The notes beneath the pieces were generated by a model. It was not told the origin of the DNA. It saw only the letters and a program-made list of their open reading frames with translations, and made no database searches. The position numbers and the translations under genes are program-made. Below are positions 21,143 through 29,791 of a DNA stretch of 64,000 nucleotides, piece after piece (the stretch's first letter is position 1; each line of letters opens with the position of its first letter). The stretch is from CAVRQM01 sp963723455 (GTDB lineage: Bacteria; Pseudomonadota; Alphaproteobacteria; Acetobacterales; Acetobacteraceae): NCBI GenBank assembly GCA_963723455.1, contig CAVRQM010000001.1, positions 930,001-994,000 of the forward strand, read 5' to 3'.

Positions 21143-22709
21143 TCAGTCGTGACCGGCTCCCTCGTTGGCCGCCTCGCCGGCCGCGATGTCCGGCTGGCCG
21201 GCGGCGTCGTCGGTGTCGAACCAGTGGGCGCGCGCGGCCATGATGACCTCGTTGGCGGCGGCTTCGTCCAGGCTGGCCTCGCCCACGATCTCCACCAGCT
21301 CGTCGGAGGCGAGGTCGGCCAGGTCGTCGAGCGTCTTGACCCCCTTCTCGCCCAGCGCCACCAGCATCGCCGGGGTCAGCACCTCCATCGCGGCCACGTC
21401 GTCGGTGACGCCCAGCGCGACGCGCTTCTCGGTCAGCTCGTTGTCGCGTTTCAGCAGCGACTGCTCGGCGCGACGGATCAGCTCGTCGGCCACGCTCTCG
21501 TCGAAGCCCTCGATCGAGGCGAGTTCATCACGGTCCACGAACGCCAGCTCCTCGATAGTGTTGAAGCCTTCCTGCACCAGCAGGCCGGCGATGACGTCGT
21601 CCACGTCCAGATTGTCCACGAACAGCCCGGTGCGGCGGCGGAATTCCTCCTGCCGGCGCTCGCTTTCCTCGGCCTCGGTCAGGATGTCGATGTCCCAGCG
21701 CGTCAGCTGGCTGGCCAGGCGCACGTTCTGGCCGCGCCGGCCGATCGCCAGGCTGAAGCTGGTCGTCCGGCACCACCACCTCGACCCGCCCGGCCTCCTC
21801 GTCCATCACCACCTTGGTCACCTCGGCCGGCGCCAGCGCGTTGACCACGAAGGTCGCCGATTGCGGGCTCCAGGGGATGATGTCGATCTTCTCGCCCTGC
21901 AGCTCCTGCACCACCGCCTGCACGCGCGAGCCGCGCATGCCGACGCAGGCGCCGACCGGGTCGATCGAGGCGTCGCGGCTGATCACCGCCATCTTGGCGC
22001 GGCTGCCGGGATCGCGGGCGACCGCCTTGATCTCGATGATGCCGTCGTAGATCTCCGGCACCTCCTGCGCGAACAGCTTGGCCAGGAAGCCGGGATGGGT
22101 GCGCGACAGAAAGATTTGCGGGCCGCGCAGCTCGTCGCGCACGTCGTAGATATAGGCGCGCACGCGGTCGCCGTTGCGGAAGCTCTCGCGCGAGATCAAC
22201 TCGTCGCGGCGCAGCAGCGCCTCGGCGCGGCCGATCTCGACCATCAGGTTGCCGTACTCGGTGCGCTTGACCACGCCGTTGACGACCTCGCCGACGCGAT
22301 CCTTGAACTCGTCGAACTGGCGCTTGCGCTCGTACTCGCGCACCCGCTGCACGATCACCTGCTTGGCGGTCTGGGCGGCGATGCGGCCGAAATCGATCGG
22401 CGGCAGCGGATCGACCAGATGGCCGCCGATCTCGATGTCCGGCTTGAACTTGCGGGCGATGTGGACCGGGATCTGGGTCTCCTCGTTCTCGACCACCTCG
22501 ACCGCCTCGGTCCAGCGTGACAGGCGCACGTCGCCGGTCTTGCGGTCGATGGTGGCGCGGATGTCCTTCTCGTGGCCGTACTTGGCGCGGCCAGCCTTCT
22601 GGATCGCCTGCTCCATCGCCTCGATGACTTCCTCGCGGTCGATGGATTTCTCGCGCGCCACGGCATCGGCGACCAGCAGCAGTTCGGGTCTGGCGATGGC
22701 GGTGTCCAT
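21143..22709 (-). CDS. nusA: Transcription termination/antitermination factor NusA (one frameshift)
   Basis: RNA polymerase-associated elongation factor. The N-terminal domain begins MDTAIARPELLLVADAVARE; the S1 domain includes GVVKRTEYGNLMVEIGRAEA, KH domains include DPVGACVGMRGSRVQAVVQE, and the C-terminal helix-hairpin-helix repeats hold FNTIEELAFVDRDELASIEG. One frame change near 21.76 kb splits the second KH domain. The ATG at 22709 has AGGAGGC about eight bases upstream, a strong ribosome site. As written the reading frame is open upstream into rimP, because the rimP stop is out of frame; this is not a fusion. Confidence 0.94.
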
Positions 22710-22720
22710 GACGATGCCTC

Positions 22721-23244
22721 CTAGTTGCGCTCGGGGTGGGTTTGCAGTCGCCTCGATCAGCGCATCCGTCAGCACCAGCCGGGCGCGGCGGATATTGTCC
22801 AGCCGCACGCTCAGCTCGGCGCCGTCGTCGAGCCGCAGCCTTGCGTGGGTGTCGTCGGCGCCGAGCGCCATGCCGGTCGCGCGGCGGCGCCCGTCCTGCG
22901 GCAGCTCCAGCTCGATGCGGGCCAGGTGCCCGGCATAGCGGTTCCAGTCCCGCCTGCGGGTCAGCGGGCGGTCGATGCCGGGCGAGCTGACCTCCAGCAC
23001 CCACTCGGCCTTCATCGGATCTTCGACGTCGATCACCGCGCCGATGGCGTGGCTGATCGCCTCGCAATCCTCGACCGACATCGGCGCGCTGATCGGCGCG
23101 GTCGGCCATGATCTGCACGGTCGGCCGGTCGCGCCCGAGCACGGCGACGCGCACCAGCTCGTAGCCCATGCCCGCGAGCGAGGGGCCGACGATGGCGGCG
23201 AGGCGGGCTTCAAGCCCGGCATGGCGTGGCTGGTCGTCGTCCAA
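22721..23244 (-). CDS. rimP: Ribosome maturation factor RimP (frameshifted)
   Basis: 30S maturation factor. The N-terminal domain reads LEARLAAIVGPSLAGMGYEL then VRVAVLGRDRPTVQIMADRA, and after a frame change near 23.10 kb continues MSVEDCEAISHAIGAVIDVE, WVLEVSSPGIDRPLTRRRDW and the SH3-like domain. A second change near 22.74 kb would bring in the TAG at 22721-22723, directly before the nusA ribosome site. The in-frame start is TTG at 23244; it has no visible Shine-Dalgarno because the preceding bases form a terminator-like hairpin. First gene of the rimP-nusA-ylxR-infB-rbfA operon. Confidence 0.88.
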
Positions 23245-23273
23245 AACAAAAAAGGCGGCCCGTGAAGGCCACC
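23244..23273 (-). terminator. Rho-independent terminator or leader attenuator abutting rimP
   Basis: On the minus strand GGTGGCC (23273-23267), loop TTCACG and GGCCGCC (23260-23254) form a 7-bp stem with one G-T pair, followed by TTTTTTGTTTT. The T-run reaches the rimP TTG codon at 23244. It may end transcription of the secreted hypothetical gene upstream or act as an attenuator for the nusA operon. Confidence 0.75.
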
Positions 23274-23308
23274 CCCCGAAAGTTGACGGAGAAGATTGGT
23301 GTAGGCGT

Positions 23309-23337
23309 CACATAGGCGGTCGGTTGCCCCCGCGCAA
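23309..23337 (-). promoter_or_regulatory. Possible sigma-70-type promoter for the rimP-nusA operon
   Basis: TTGCGC (23337-23332), a 17-bp spacer and TATGTG (23314-23309) lie on the minus strand between the upstream gene stop and the hairpin. Transcription from here would enter the hairpin at 23273 after about 30 bases. Match to consensus is moderate. Confidence 0.4.
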
Positions 23338-23391
23338 GCGTCGGCGGCCGGGCGGCGGCGCGGCGGCGCGGCGGTGGCGTGGCGGGGGCCG

Positions 23392-23748
23392 CTACTGGCG
23401 GTCGAGCGACCAGACGTAGCTGCAGCCGCGCCCGGTAGTCTGGGCGGCGAGGTGCGTGCCCTGGATGCGGCCGTTGATGAAGCGCGAGCCGTTCTGCGCG
23501 GAGAACGAGCCGTCGGGGGCGATGGCGACCGGAACCTGGCTGGTCGGCAGCCGCCAGACGAACGAGCGGTCCCGGACATGCAGCGTGAACCGCATGGTCT
23601 GATTGCAGCGCCCATTGGCGGCGCGGCCGCCGGCGGCGCCGCTGATATCGGCGCCCCCGACGAACACCCCGTCCACCGGCGCCTGGGCGGACGCCGCAGC
23701 CGGCAGCAGGGCGATCAGCAGCAGGCGCGCGGCGGCGAACAGGCGCAA
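23392..23748 (-). CDS. Secreted hypothetical protein
   Basis: TTG at 23748, preceded by GGGAGATCC, gives 118 residues: a clear signal peptide (LRLFAAARLLLIALLPAAAS ending AQA) and a mature domain of about 95 residues with three spread Cys-free beta-like segments and two cysteines (GRCNQTMRF, GRGCSYVWSLD). I do not recognise a named family with certainty; the pattern FxLxVRDxSFVWRLP and INGRIQGTHL suggests a small periplasmic beta-barrel or sandwich. It is transcribed towards rimP, 119 bp before the hairpin. A longer frame from 23808 exists but would bury the signal peptide. Confidence 0.65.
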   Translation of the reverse strand: MRLFAAARLLLIALLPAAASAQAPVDGVFVGGADISGAAGGRAANGRCNQTMRFTLHVRDRSFVWRLPTSQVPVAIAPDGSFSAQNGSRFINGRIQGTHLAAQTTGRGCSYVWSLDRQ

Positions 23749-23879
23749 ACCGGATCTCCCGCACTCGGCTTCGCAGGAGATGGTTGCAGATCGGCAAGGA
23801 GGGCGCAAGGGCCGGCGTTGGACGGCGCCAGGGTCGGATGAGGGCCGGACCCCGGTGGAACCGGCGCTGCCACGACGAC

Positions 23880-23955
23880 TGGCGTCCCGTAGGGGATTCG
23901 AACCCCTGTTACCGCCGTGAGAGGGCGGTGTCCTGGGCCTCTAGACGAACGGGAC
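23880..23955 (-). tRNA. tRNA-Glu (anticodon CTC), CCA encoded
   Basis: The minus strand gives a full cloverleaf: acceptor GTCCCGT paired with ACGGGAC, anticodon arm CCGCC-CTCTCAC-GGCGG with anticodon CTC, T arm GGGGTTCGAATCCCC, discriminator G and an encoded CCA at 23882-23880. Sequence is very close to the standard bacterial glutamate tRNA. Confidence 0.96.
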
Positions 23956-24031
23956 CGCGGCCGAGCGCGTTCTAGGGCCTGACCGGGAGGACATCAAGGC
24001 CGGGAGGACAGCGCCGGCACGCCCGGGTGTC

Positions 24032-24376
24032 TCAGCGCGCCAGCGCGGCGCGCGCGGCGATCCGGCCCGAGCGGGGGTCCAGCACCACGACCCGGTCGGG
24101 GCCGCCGCCCGACAGCACCAGCACCAGCCCGTCCGCGCCGCCGCTGGCCGCGACGATCCGGGTGCCGGGCGGCTCGTCCAGCGCCACGCCGGGCGCCACG
24201 CCGGGCGCCGCTGCCGGGGCAGCGGGGGCCGCGTCGGGGGCGGCCGCCGCGCCCGACGCGGCGCGGCCAGGCCCGCCGCGCGCCACCAGCACGATCAGCG
24301 TCGCCGTGCCGCCGACGATCAGCACCCCCATCACCACCGCGGCGATCGTCAGCAGCCGTATCGTGCCTCGCCCCAA
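24032..24376 (-). CDS. Small single-span membrane protein, hypothetical
   Basis: The TTG at 24376 follows GGAGGGGGG and yields 114 residues: one transmembrane helix (LLTIAAVVMGVLIVGGTATL), an Ala/Pro-rich linker of about 30 residues, and a short exported domain (GLVLVLSGGGPDRVVVLDPR). The layout resembles small DUF6476-like proteins found divergent from rluD in alphaproteobacteria, but I assign this only tentatively. No catalytic motif is visible. It diverges from rluD with about 130 bp between. Confidence 0.62.
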   Translation of the reverse strand: MGRGTIRLLTIAAVVMGVLIVGGTATLIVLVARGGPGRAASGAAAAPDAAPAAPAAAPGVAPGVALDEPPGTRIVAASGGADGLVLVLSGGGPDRVVVLDPRSGRIAARAALAR

Positions 24377-24508
24377 GCCCCCCTCCCCATGCTCGCCGGG
24401 CCGCGCTATGCCGCGGCGATGCCAGGCGCCCCACCATCCGCCGCGTCACCATGCACGGCCTCGCCATCCGCCGCGCCGCCTTGCCGCGCGAATCTATCGG
24501 GCGCGAAC

Positions 24509-25522
24509 ATGGCCGACCCGCCCGGCATCCGCCATGTTTTCGTCGCCTCGGCCGAGGATGCCGGCGCGCGCATCGACCGCCGCATGGCGGCCGCGCTGCC
24601 GGACCTGACGCGCTCGCGGCTGAAGGGGCTTATCGATGCCGGACGCCTGCTGCGCGACGGCGCGACCGTGGCCAGCCCGGCCGAGCCGGTGCGCGCCGGG
24701 GCCAGCTATGTCCTGATCCTGCCGCCGCCCGCGCCGGCCACGCCGCAGGCGCAGGCGATCCCGCTGGCCATCCTGTACGAGGACGCCGACCTGATCGTGC
24801 TGGACAAGCAGCCCGGGCTGGTGGTCCATCCCGCGCCCGGCAACGTCGACGGCACGCTGGTCAACGCGCTGCTGGCGCATTGCGGCGACAGCCTGCCCGG
24901 CATCGGCGGCGAGCGGCGGCCGGGCATCGTGCACCGGCTGGACCGCGACACCTCCGGGGTGATGGTGGTGGCCAAGACCGAGCCGGCGCTGGCCGTCCTG
25001 TCCGCCGCCTTCGCCGCGCGCGACATCGACCGCGCCTATCTGGCGCTGGTCTGGGGCGCGCCGAACCCGGCGCAGGGCGAAATCGAGGGCGCGATCGGCC
25101 GCGACCCGCGCGAGCGCAAGCGGATGGCGCTGGTGGCGCGCGGCGGCAAGCCGGCGCTGACCCGCTACCGGGTGCTGGCGCAGCGCGACGCCGCCCTGGC
25201 GCTGCTGCAATGCCGGCTGGCGACCGGACGCACCCACCAGATCCGCGTCCACCTCGCCGCGCGCGGCCACCCGGTCGTCGGCGACCCGGTCTATCTCCGG
25301 CGCATCCCCGCCGCGGCACGCCTGCTCGACCCGGCGCTGCGCGGCCGGCTGCTGGATTTCCCGCGCCAGGCGCTGCACGCCGCCCGGCTCGGCTTCCGCC
25401 ACCCGCGCACCGGGGCGGCGCTGGAGTTCGCCACGCCGCCGCCGGCGGACATGCAGGCGCTGCTTGACGCGGCCGGGCTGGGCACGGCCGGGGTGGAGAT
25501 CACAGACCGGGCGGCGTCCTGA
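24509..25522 (+). CDS. rluD: Ribosomal large subunit pseudouridine synthase, RluD-like (RluA family)
   Basis: Converts uridines of 23S rRNA to pseudouridine. An N-terminal S4 domain (RIDRRMAAALPDLTRSRLKG) precedes the catalytic domain with the family motif GIVHRLDRDTSGVMVVAKTE holding the catalytic Asp, and RLATGRTHQIRVHLA. ATG 24509 (MADPPGIRHVF) gives 337 residues and starts just before the S4 domain; the longer frame from 24389 adds an Ala-rich non-family leader. RluD is preferred over RluC because of the S4 plus length pattern, but the exact target sites are inferred. Confidence 0.9.
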   Translation: MADPPGIRHVFVASAEDAGARIDRRMAAALPDLTRSRLKGLIDAGRLLRDGATVASPAEPVRAGASYVLILPPPAPATPQAQAIPLAILYEDADLIVLDKQPGLVVHPAPGNVDGTLVNALLAHCGDSLPGIGGERRPGIVHRLDRDTSGVMVVAKTEPALAVLSAAFAARDIDRAYLALVWGAPNPAQGEIEGAIGRDPRERKRMALVARGGKPALTRYRVLAQRDAALALLQCRLATGRTHQIRVHLAARGHPVVGDPVYLRRIPAAARLLDPALRGRLLDFPRQALHAARLGFRHPRTGAALEFATPPPADMQALLDAAGLGTAGVEITDRAAS

Positions 25523-25527
25523 ACCGG

Positions 25528-25560
25528 CCGGTCTCAATCAGGACCGGAGCAGTCTGTTTT
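25528..25560 (+). terminator. Weak hairpin after rluD
   Basis: CCGGTC (25528-25533) and GACCGG (25542-25547) form a 6-bp stem with an 8-base loop, followed after nine bases by TTTT. It could be a weak terminator for rluD just ahead of the rpoH promoter. Confidence 0.3.
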
Positions 25561-25562
25561 CC

Positions 25563-25591
25563 TTGACAGCGGCGTGATGTCCCGCTACAAG
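25563..25591 (+). promoter_or_regulatory. Sigma-70-type promoter upstream of rpoH
   Basis: TTGACA (25563-25568), a 17-bp spacer and TACAAG (25586-25591) make a near-consensus -35 and a fair -10. Transcription from about 25598 leaves a leader of roughly 190 nt before the rpoH ATG, in which no real gene is visible. Confidence 0.65.
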
Positions 25592-25789
25592 CAGCGGCGT
25601 GGACGGGCGTGGATGCTCCGTCCTGGACCTGATGGCCCGTCGTTGCCTCGCAGAAGGGGCGGCGGACCGCGCAACAAGTCGCGCCTTCCTGCATCCTGAC
25701 ACCCGGTTCGCACGTAGTGATGCTCGAACCCGCCGGCTCGCCTGCGCCGCAAGGGCAGGTCTGCCGGGCCGAGACGAAAGGAGCCTCGC

Positions 25790-26680
25790 ATGGTCTCTGC
25801 CGTCATCAACGTTGCCCCCGAGGGCAACCTCACCCGGTATCTGCAAGAGATCCGGAAGTTTCCGATGCTGACGCCCGAGGAGGAACTCGACCTCAGCAAG
25901 CGCTGGCGCGACAACGAGGATATGGAGGCGGCGCACAAGCTTGTCACCTCCCACCTGCGCCTGGTCGCCAAGATCGCCATGGGCTATCGCGGCTACGGCC
26001 TGCCGGTCGGCGAGCTGATCAGCGAGGGCAATGTCGGCATGATGCAGGCGGTCAAGCGGTTCGACCCGGACCGTGGCTTCCGCCTGGCGACCTACGCGAT
26101 GTGGTGGATCCGCGCGGCGATCCAGGAATACATCCTGCACAGCTGGTCGCTGGTGAAGATGGGCACCACGGCGGCGCAGAAGAAGCTGTTCTTCAACCTG
26201 CGCCGGCTGAAGGGCCAGATGCAGGCGATCGAGGACGGCGACCTGCAGCCCGAGCAGGTGGCAAAGATCGCGCATGTGCTGGCGGTGCCCGAGCAGGACG
26301 TGGTCAGCATGAACCGCCGTCTGTCCGCCCCGGACCACAGCCTGAACGCGCCGCTGCGCGCCGACAGCGAGGGCGAGTGGCAGGACTGGCTGGTCGATGA
26401 GGGCGAAAGCCAGGAGACCGCGCTGGCCGAGAGCGAGGAGTTCTCGGGCCGCAAGGCGCTGCTCAACGGCGCGCTGAAGACCCTGAACGAGCGCGAGCGC
26501 CACATCCTGATCGAGCGCCGGCTGAAGGACGAGCCGACCACGCTTGAGGAGCTGTCGCAGCAATACGGCATCTCACGTGAGCGGGTGCGGCAGATCGAGG
26601 TGCGGGCGTTCGAGAAGCTGCAGAAATCCATGCACACGCAGGTAGCGGAACGCCGGCGCGCGGTGCGCGTCGCCGCCTGA
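25790..26680 (+). CDS. rpoH: RNA polymerase sigma factor RpoH (sigma-32)
   Basis: Heat-shock sigma factor. Region 2 includes RLVAKIAMGYRGYGLPVGEL and FRLATYAMWWIRAAIQEYIL, region 2.4-3 has SWSLVKMGTTAAQKKLFFNL with the RpoH box, and region 4 is TLEELSQQYGISRERVRQIE. The 296 residues and the QKKLFF motif separate it from RpoD. ATG at 25790 has AAAGGAG at 25777-25783. Expression is probably controlled through the near-consensus promoter and the long leader. Intact, and 32 bp before the next gene. Confidence 0.97.
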   Translation: MVSAVINVAPEGNLTRYLQEIRKFPMLTPEEELDLSKRWRDNEDMEAAHKLVTSHLRLVAKIAMGYRGYGLPVGELISEGNVGMMQAVKRFDPDRGFRLATYAMWWIRAAIQEYILHSWSLVKMGTTAAQKKLFFNLRRLKGQMQAIEDGDLQPEQVAKIAHVLAVPEQDVVSMNRRLSAPDHSLNAPLRADSEGEWQDWLVDEGESQETALAESEEFSGRKALLNGALKTLNERERHILIERRLKDEPTTLEELSQQYGISRERVRQIEVRAFEKLQKSMHTQVAERRRAVRVAA

Positions 26681-26712
26681 GGCGCTGCCGGAGGGCCTGG
26701 GGGGGCTCGCTG

Positions 26713-27696
26713 ATGCGCATTCTCCTTACCGGCTCCTCCGGCTGGCTCGGCCGGTTTCTCGCGCCCCGGTTGCGCAGCGCCGGCCACGTCGTCACCGGCC
26801 TGGACATCGCGCCGGGACCAAATACGGATCTGCTCGGCTCGGTCGCGGATCGCGCGGCGATCGAGCGCGCGTTTGCCGTGGGCGTCGATGCCGTTGTCCA
26901 CGCCGCCGCGCTGCACAAGCCGGACATCGCCCGCTATCCGGCGCAGGATTTTGTCGATGTCAATGTCACCGGGACCCTCAATCTGCTGGAAGCGGCAACG
27001 TCGGCGGGACATGACCGTTTTGTTATGACATCGACGACCTCGCTGATGGTCGATCAGGCGATCCGCGAGGCGACCGGCCGGACCGCCGTCTGGCTGGACG
27101 AGCGCAGCGGACCGCTGGCGCCGCGCAACATCTACGGGGTCACCAAGCTCGCGGCCGAGGGATTGTGCCGCCTGTTTGCCATTCAGCATGGCCTCGGCTG
27201 CGTCGTCCTGCGGACGGCGCGGTTTTTTCCGGAAGATGACGACACGCACGCGCAGCCGTCGGGGGAGAACCTCAAGGCGGTCGAGTTCCTCAGCCGTCGT
27301 CTCACCGTGCAGGACGCCGCCGAGGCGCATGTTGTCGCGCTGGAGTGGGCGCCGAGACTGGGTTTCGAGGTGTTCGTGACGGCTGCCTTGACTCCGTTCG
27401 TCCGTTCCGAAGCGGCTGGACTGCAGAGCGATGCTGCCGCCGTGATCGCGCGACATTTCCCGGATGCCCCCGAACTGTTCGCGCGGCGCGGCTGGGTGCT
27501 GCCAGCCAGCATCAGTCGCGTCTATGATGCCGGTTACGCGGAGCGGAGGATGGGCTTCCGGTGCCGCACCGGTTTCGCCGACGTGCTGGACGCGATGCGG
27601 GAAGATCGCGAACTGCCGTTTGCGCACGATCCGACCTATGTGCCGGCGAAGGAACGGCAGCGCACAGCGAGCATCGACTGGTTGAGCCAGTCGTAG
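26713..27696 (+). CDS. NAD-dependent epimerase/dehydratase (extended SDR)
   Basis: Rossmann-fold extended short-chain dehydrogenase. The cofactor motif is LLTGSSGWLGRFLAPRL at the N-terminus (TGxxGxxG), the active-site YxxxK is in NIYGVTKLAAEGLCRLF with TSTTSLM supplying the Ser/Thr, and 327 residues is typical. The substrate is not deducible; family members act on nucleotide sugars or related aldehydes. It follows rpoH after 32 bp in the same direction and could be co-transcribed. No frameshift. Confidence 0.85.
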   Translation: MRILLTGSSGWLGRFLAPRLRSAGHVVTGLDIAPGPNTDLLGSVADRAAIERAFAVGVDAVVHAAALHKPDIARYPAQDFVDVNVTGTLNLLEAATSAGHDRFVMTSTTSLMVDQAIREATGRTAVWLDERSGPLAPRNIYGVTKLAAEGLCRLFAIQHGLGCVVLRTARFFPEDDDTHAQPSGENLKAVEFLSRRLTVQDAAEAHVVALEWAPRLGFEVFVTAALTPFVRSEAAGLQSDAAAVIARHFPDAPELFARRGWVLPASISRVYDAGYAERRMGFRCRTGFADVLDAMREDRELPFAHDPTYVPAKERQRTASIDWLSQS

Positions 27697-27772
27697 GGCC
27701 AGGTCCCGGCCACGGGCCGGAGGCCCGCCCCAGGACAGGCTCATGCCAGTCAACAACGCATGTCCTGCAGCC

Positions 27773-27822
27773 GCTCCGAAGCAAGGCGCGGATCCTCGGC
27801 CTTCGCCGAGGATGACGGTGGG
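27773..27822. repeat. Dispersed palindromic repeat, copy 2
   Basis: The 29-base core 27790-27818 is identical to 17123-17151, with flanking similarity on the left (CCGCTCCGA...). It carries the same 9-bp perfect inverted repeat and lies between the convergent SDR gene and sthA, like copy 1 between two convergent genes. Confidence 0.75.
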
Positions 27823-27877
27823 AAGTCATTTTCCGTGGAACCTGGCATGGGTTCCCGCCCGCGAGGAGAGTCCGCGC

Positions 27878-29269
27878 CTATGCCCGCGACATGCGGTTCC
27901 AGGCGTCGAGTGCGGCGATCTTGTAGGCCTCGGCCAGTGTCGGGTAGTTGAAAGTGTTCTCGATGAAGTAGTCGAGCGTGCCCTTCAGGTTCAGCACCGC
28001 CTGGCCGATATGCACCAGCTCGGTGGCGCCCTCGCCGACGATGTGCACGCCGAGCAGCGCGCGGGACTCGATGGCGAAGATCATCTTCAGCAGCCCGGCG
28101 TTCAATCCCATGATGTGCCCGCGCGAAGTCTCGCGAAACCGCGCGACGCCGCACTCATACGGGATGGACTGCTCGCGCACCTCCTCCTCGGTCATGCCGA
28201 CCGTGGAGATCTCCGGCACCGAGTAGATCCCGTACGGAAAGAACTTCGGCGCCGGCGGCAGCGGGATGTCGAAGGCGTGGCAGGCCGCGATGCGGCCCTG
28301 TTCCATCGACGTCGATGCCAGGCTGGGAAAGCCGATCGTGTCACCGGAGGCATAGATGTGCGCCACCGATGTCTGGAACGTGCGCGGATCGACCTTGAGC
28401 CGCCCGCGCGCGTCGGTAACCAGCCCGCAGGCCGGCAGGTCGAGCGACTCGGCGGCACCCATCCGCCCCGCCGCGTACAGCAGCATGTCAGACCGGATCC
28501 GGCGGCCGCTTTGCAGCATGGTGACCGGGCTGCCGTTCTCGATCTGGATGCTGGCGATCGGCGAGCCGCAGCGGATGGTGACGCCACGATCGCGCAGCTG
28601 GTGGACGAAATCCTCGATGATCTCGTGGTCGATGAAATCGAGGAAGGTCGGACGCGGCTCGACCAGCGAGACGCTGACATCCAGCGCGCTGAAGATCGTC
28701 GCGTATTCCACGCCGATCACGCCGGCGCCGATCACCGTCAGGCTGCGCGGCAGGCGCGGCACATCGACGATCTCGTCGCTGTCCAGCACAGTGGCGCCGT
28801 CGAACGGCACGTCGGCCGGGCGATGCGGACGGGTGCCGACGGCGATCAGGAAGCGGTCGCTTTCCACCACCTGCACATCGACGCCGTCCTGCGCCACTGC
28901 GATGCGGTGCGGGTCGAGGAAGCGCGCCGTGCCGACCAGCGTGCGCACGCCGTTGCGCGCGAACTGGTGTTCCAGCACATCGACCTCGTGATCCAGCGTC
29001 ATGTGCAGCCGGGCCATCAGATCCTGCGCCGCGATGTCCTTTTTCACCCGGTAGGCGCGGCCGTAGAAGCCGCGCTCGCGCCAGCCGGACAGGTTCAGCA
29101 CCGTCTCGCGCAGAGTTTTCGACGGGATGGTGCCGGTATGCACCGACACGCCGCCGACACGGCGGCCGCGTTCGATGACCAGCACCGACTTGCCGAGCTT
29201 GGCGGCCTGTATGGCGGCGCGCCGGCCGGACGGGCCGCTGCCGATGACGACGAAGTCGTGGCGGGTCAC
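27878..29269 (-). CDS. sthA: Soluble (Si-specific) NAD(P)+ transhydrogenase
   Basis: FAD flavoprotein that exchanges reducing equivalents between NADPH and NAD+. FAD-binding motif VVIGSGPSGRRAAIQAAKLG opens the protein, the second Rossmann motif is VIGAGVIGVEYATIFSALD, and the C-terminal dimerisation domain includes FNYPTLAEAYKIAALDAWNR. The place where lipoamide dehydrogenase and related enzymes have a redox CxxxxC reads VGGVSVHTGTIPSKTLRE, with no cysteine, which argues for SthA. The GGVSVHTGTIPSKTLRE form looks more like actinobacterial SthA than the E. coli type. The 463 residues are intact. Confidence 0.88.
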   Translation of the reverse strand: MTRHDFVVIGSGPSGRRAAIQAAKLGKSVLVIERGRRVGGVSVHTGTIPSKTLRETVLNLSGWRERGFYGRAYRVKKDIAAQDLMARLHMTLDHEVDVLEHQFARNGVRTLVGTARFLDPHRIAVAQDGVDVQVVESDRFLIAVGTRPHRPADVPFDGATVLDSDEIVDVPRLPRSLTVIGAGVIGVEYATIFSALDVSVSLVEPRPTFLDFIDHEIIEDFVHQLRDRGVTIRCGSPIASIQIENGSPVTMLQSGRRIRSDMLLYAAGRMGAAESLDLPACGLVTDARGRLKVDPRTFQTSVAHIYASGDTIGFPSLASTSMEQGRIAACHAFDIPLPPAPKFFPYGIYSVPEISTVGMTEEEVREQSIPYECGVARFRETSRGHIMGLNAGLLKMIFAIESRALLGVHIVGEGATELVHIGQAVLNLKGTLDYFIENTFNYPTLAEAYKIAALDAWNRMSRA

Positions 29270-29446
29270 GGGGTCTGTCCTGGAGTGGGGCGATCTGGCG
29301 GGCGGTGGCGGGCCGGTTGTCGCGCAGTCTAGATACGAAACCGTTGATCCGGCGAGTGCCGATCAGCACGCCGCCGGCAAACCGCCCGCCGGCCCGGCGC
29401 GTTCTGCGCCGCGCAACGGTCGAAGATCACAGGGCGGAGGCGGGAC

Positions 29447-29626
29447 ATGCGGCTGGCATTGGCCGGATTGCTGCTGGCGGGTCTCGCCGGCTGCGGCGCG
29501 GTGCATCCCGACCATGGCACCGGAGCGGCGGCGGCGCCGGCCACCGAAGGCGGCCTGGCCGGGCCGCAGGAGGGCAGCCCGCTGGATGCGCGCAATCTGG
29601 GATCGGGGCCGACGACCGTGCCGTGA
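29447..29626 (+). CDS. Small predicted lipoprotein (59 aa)
   Basis: ATG at 29447 with GGAGG at 29434-29440 opens a 59-residue frame with a short lipoprotein signal (MRLALAGLLLAGLAGCG), the lipobox being LAGC. The mature part is Ala/Gly/Pro-rich and ends GSGPTTVP. Such tiny lipoproteins are common in alphaproteobacteria and often of unknown function. No family is recognised. It lies between sthA (divergent) and the FAD/NAD(P) protein. Confidence 0.6.
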   Translation: MRLALAGLLLAGLAGCGAVHPDHGTGAAAAPATEGGLAGPQEGSPLDARNLGSGPTTVP

Positions 29627-29729
29627 GCCGCAACGCCTTTCCCGCCGCCCAGACACAGGTCTGGTCCAAGCAACGCACCGGAACGCGCAAATCGCGGATC
29701 ACACGCGGGCATATCGTGCTATTCCATAG

Positions 29730-29760
29730 TTGACCGGTAGGAATTATGCGCGCCCATAAT
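29730..29760 (+). promoter_or_regulatory. Possible promoter for the FAD/NAD(P)-binding protein
   Basis: TTGACC (29730-29735), a 19-bp spacer and CATAAT (29755-29760) stand out in a locally AT-rich stretch 32 bp before the start codon. Spacing is at the long end. Confidence 0.4.
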
Positions 29761-29791
29761 GCGCCCGCAACCGGTCGGCAGGGGCCGTGCG

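Noticed and set aside
21528..23615. Apparent rimP-nusA fusion in one minus-strand frame
   Set aside because: Both proteins are separate families; a rimP stop (TAG 22721-22723) and a strong nusA ribosome site sit at the junction, and rimP has other indels.
27878..29269. Dihydrolipoamide dehydrogenase instead of SthA
   Set aside because: The redox-active CxxxxC of that family is absent at the matching position.
27743..29332. 529-codon plus-strand open frame opposite sthA
   Set aside because: Antisense shadow of sthA, with low-complexity composition and no recognisable domain.
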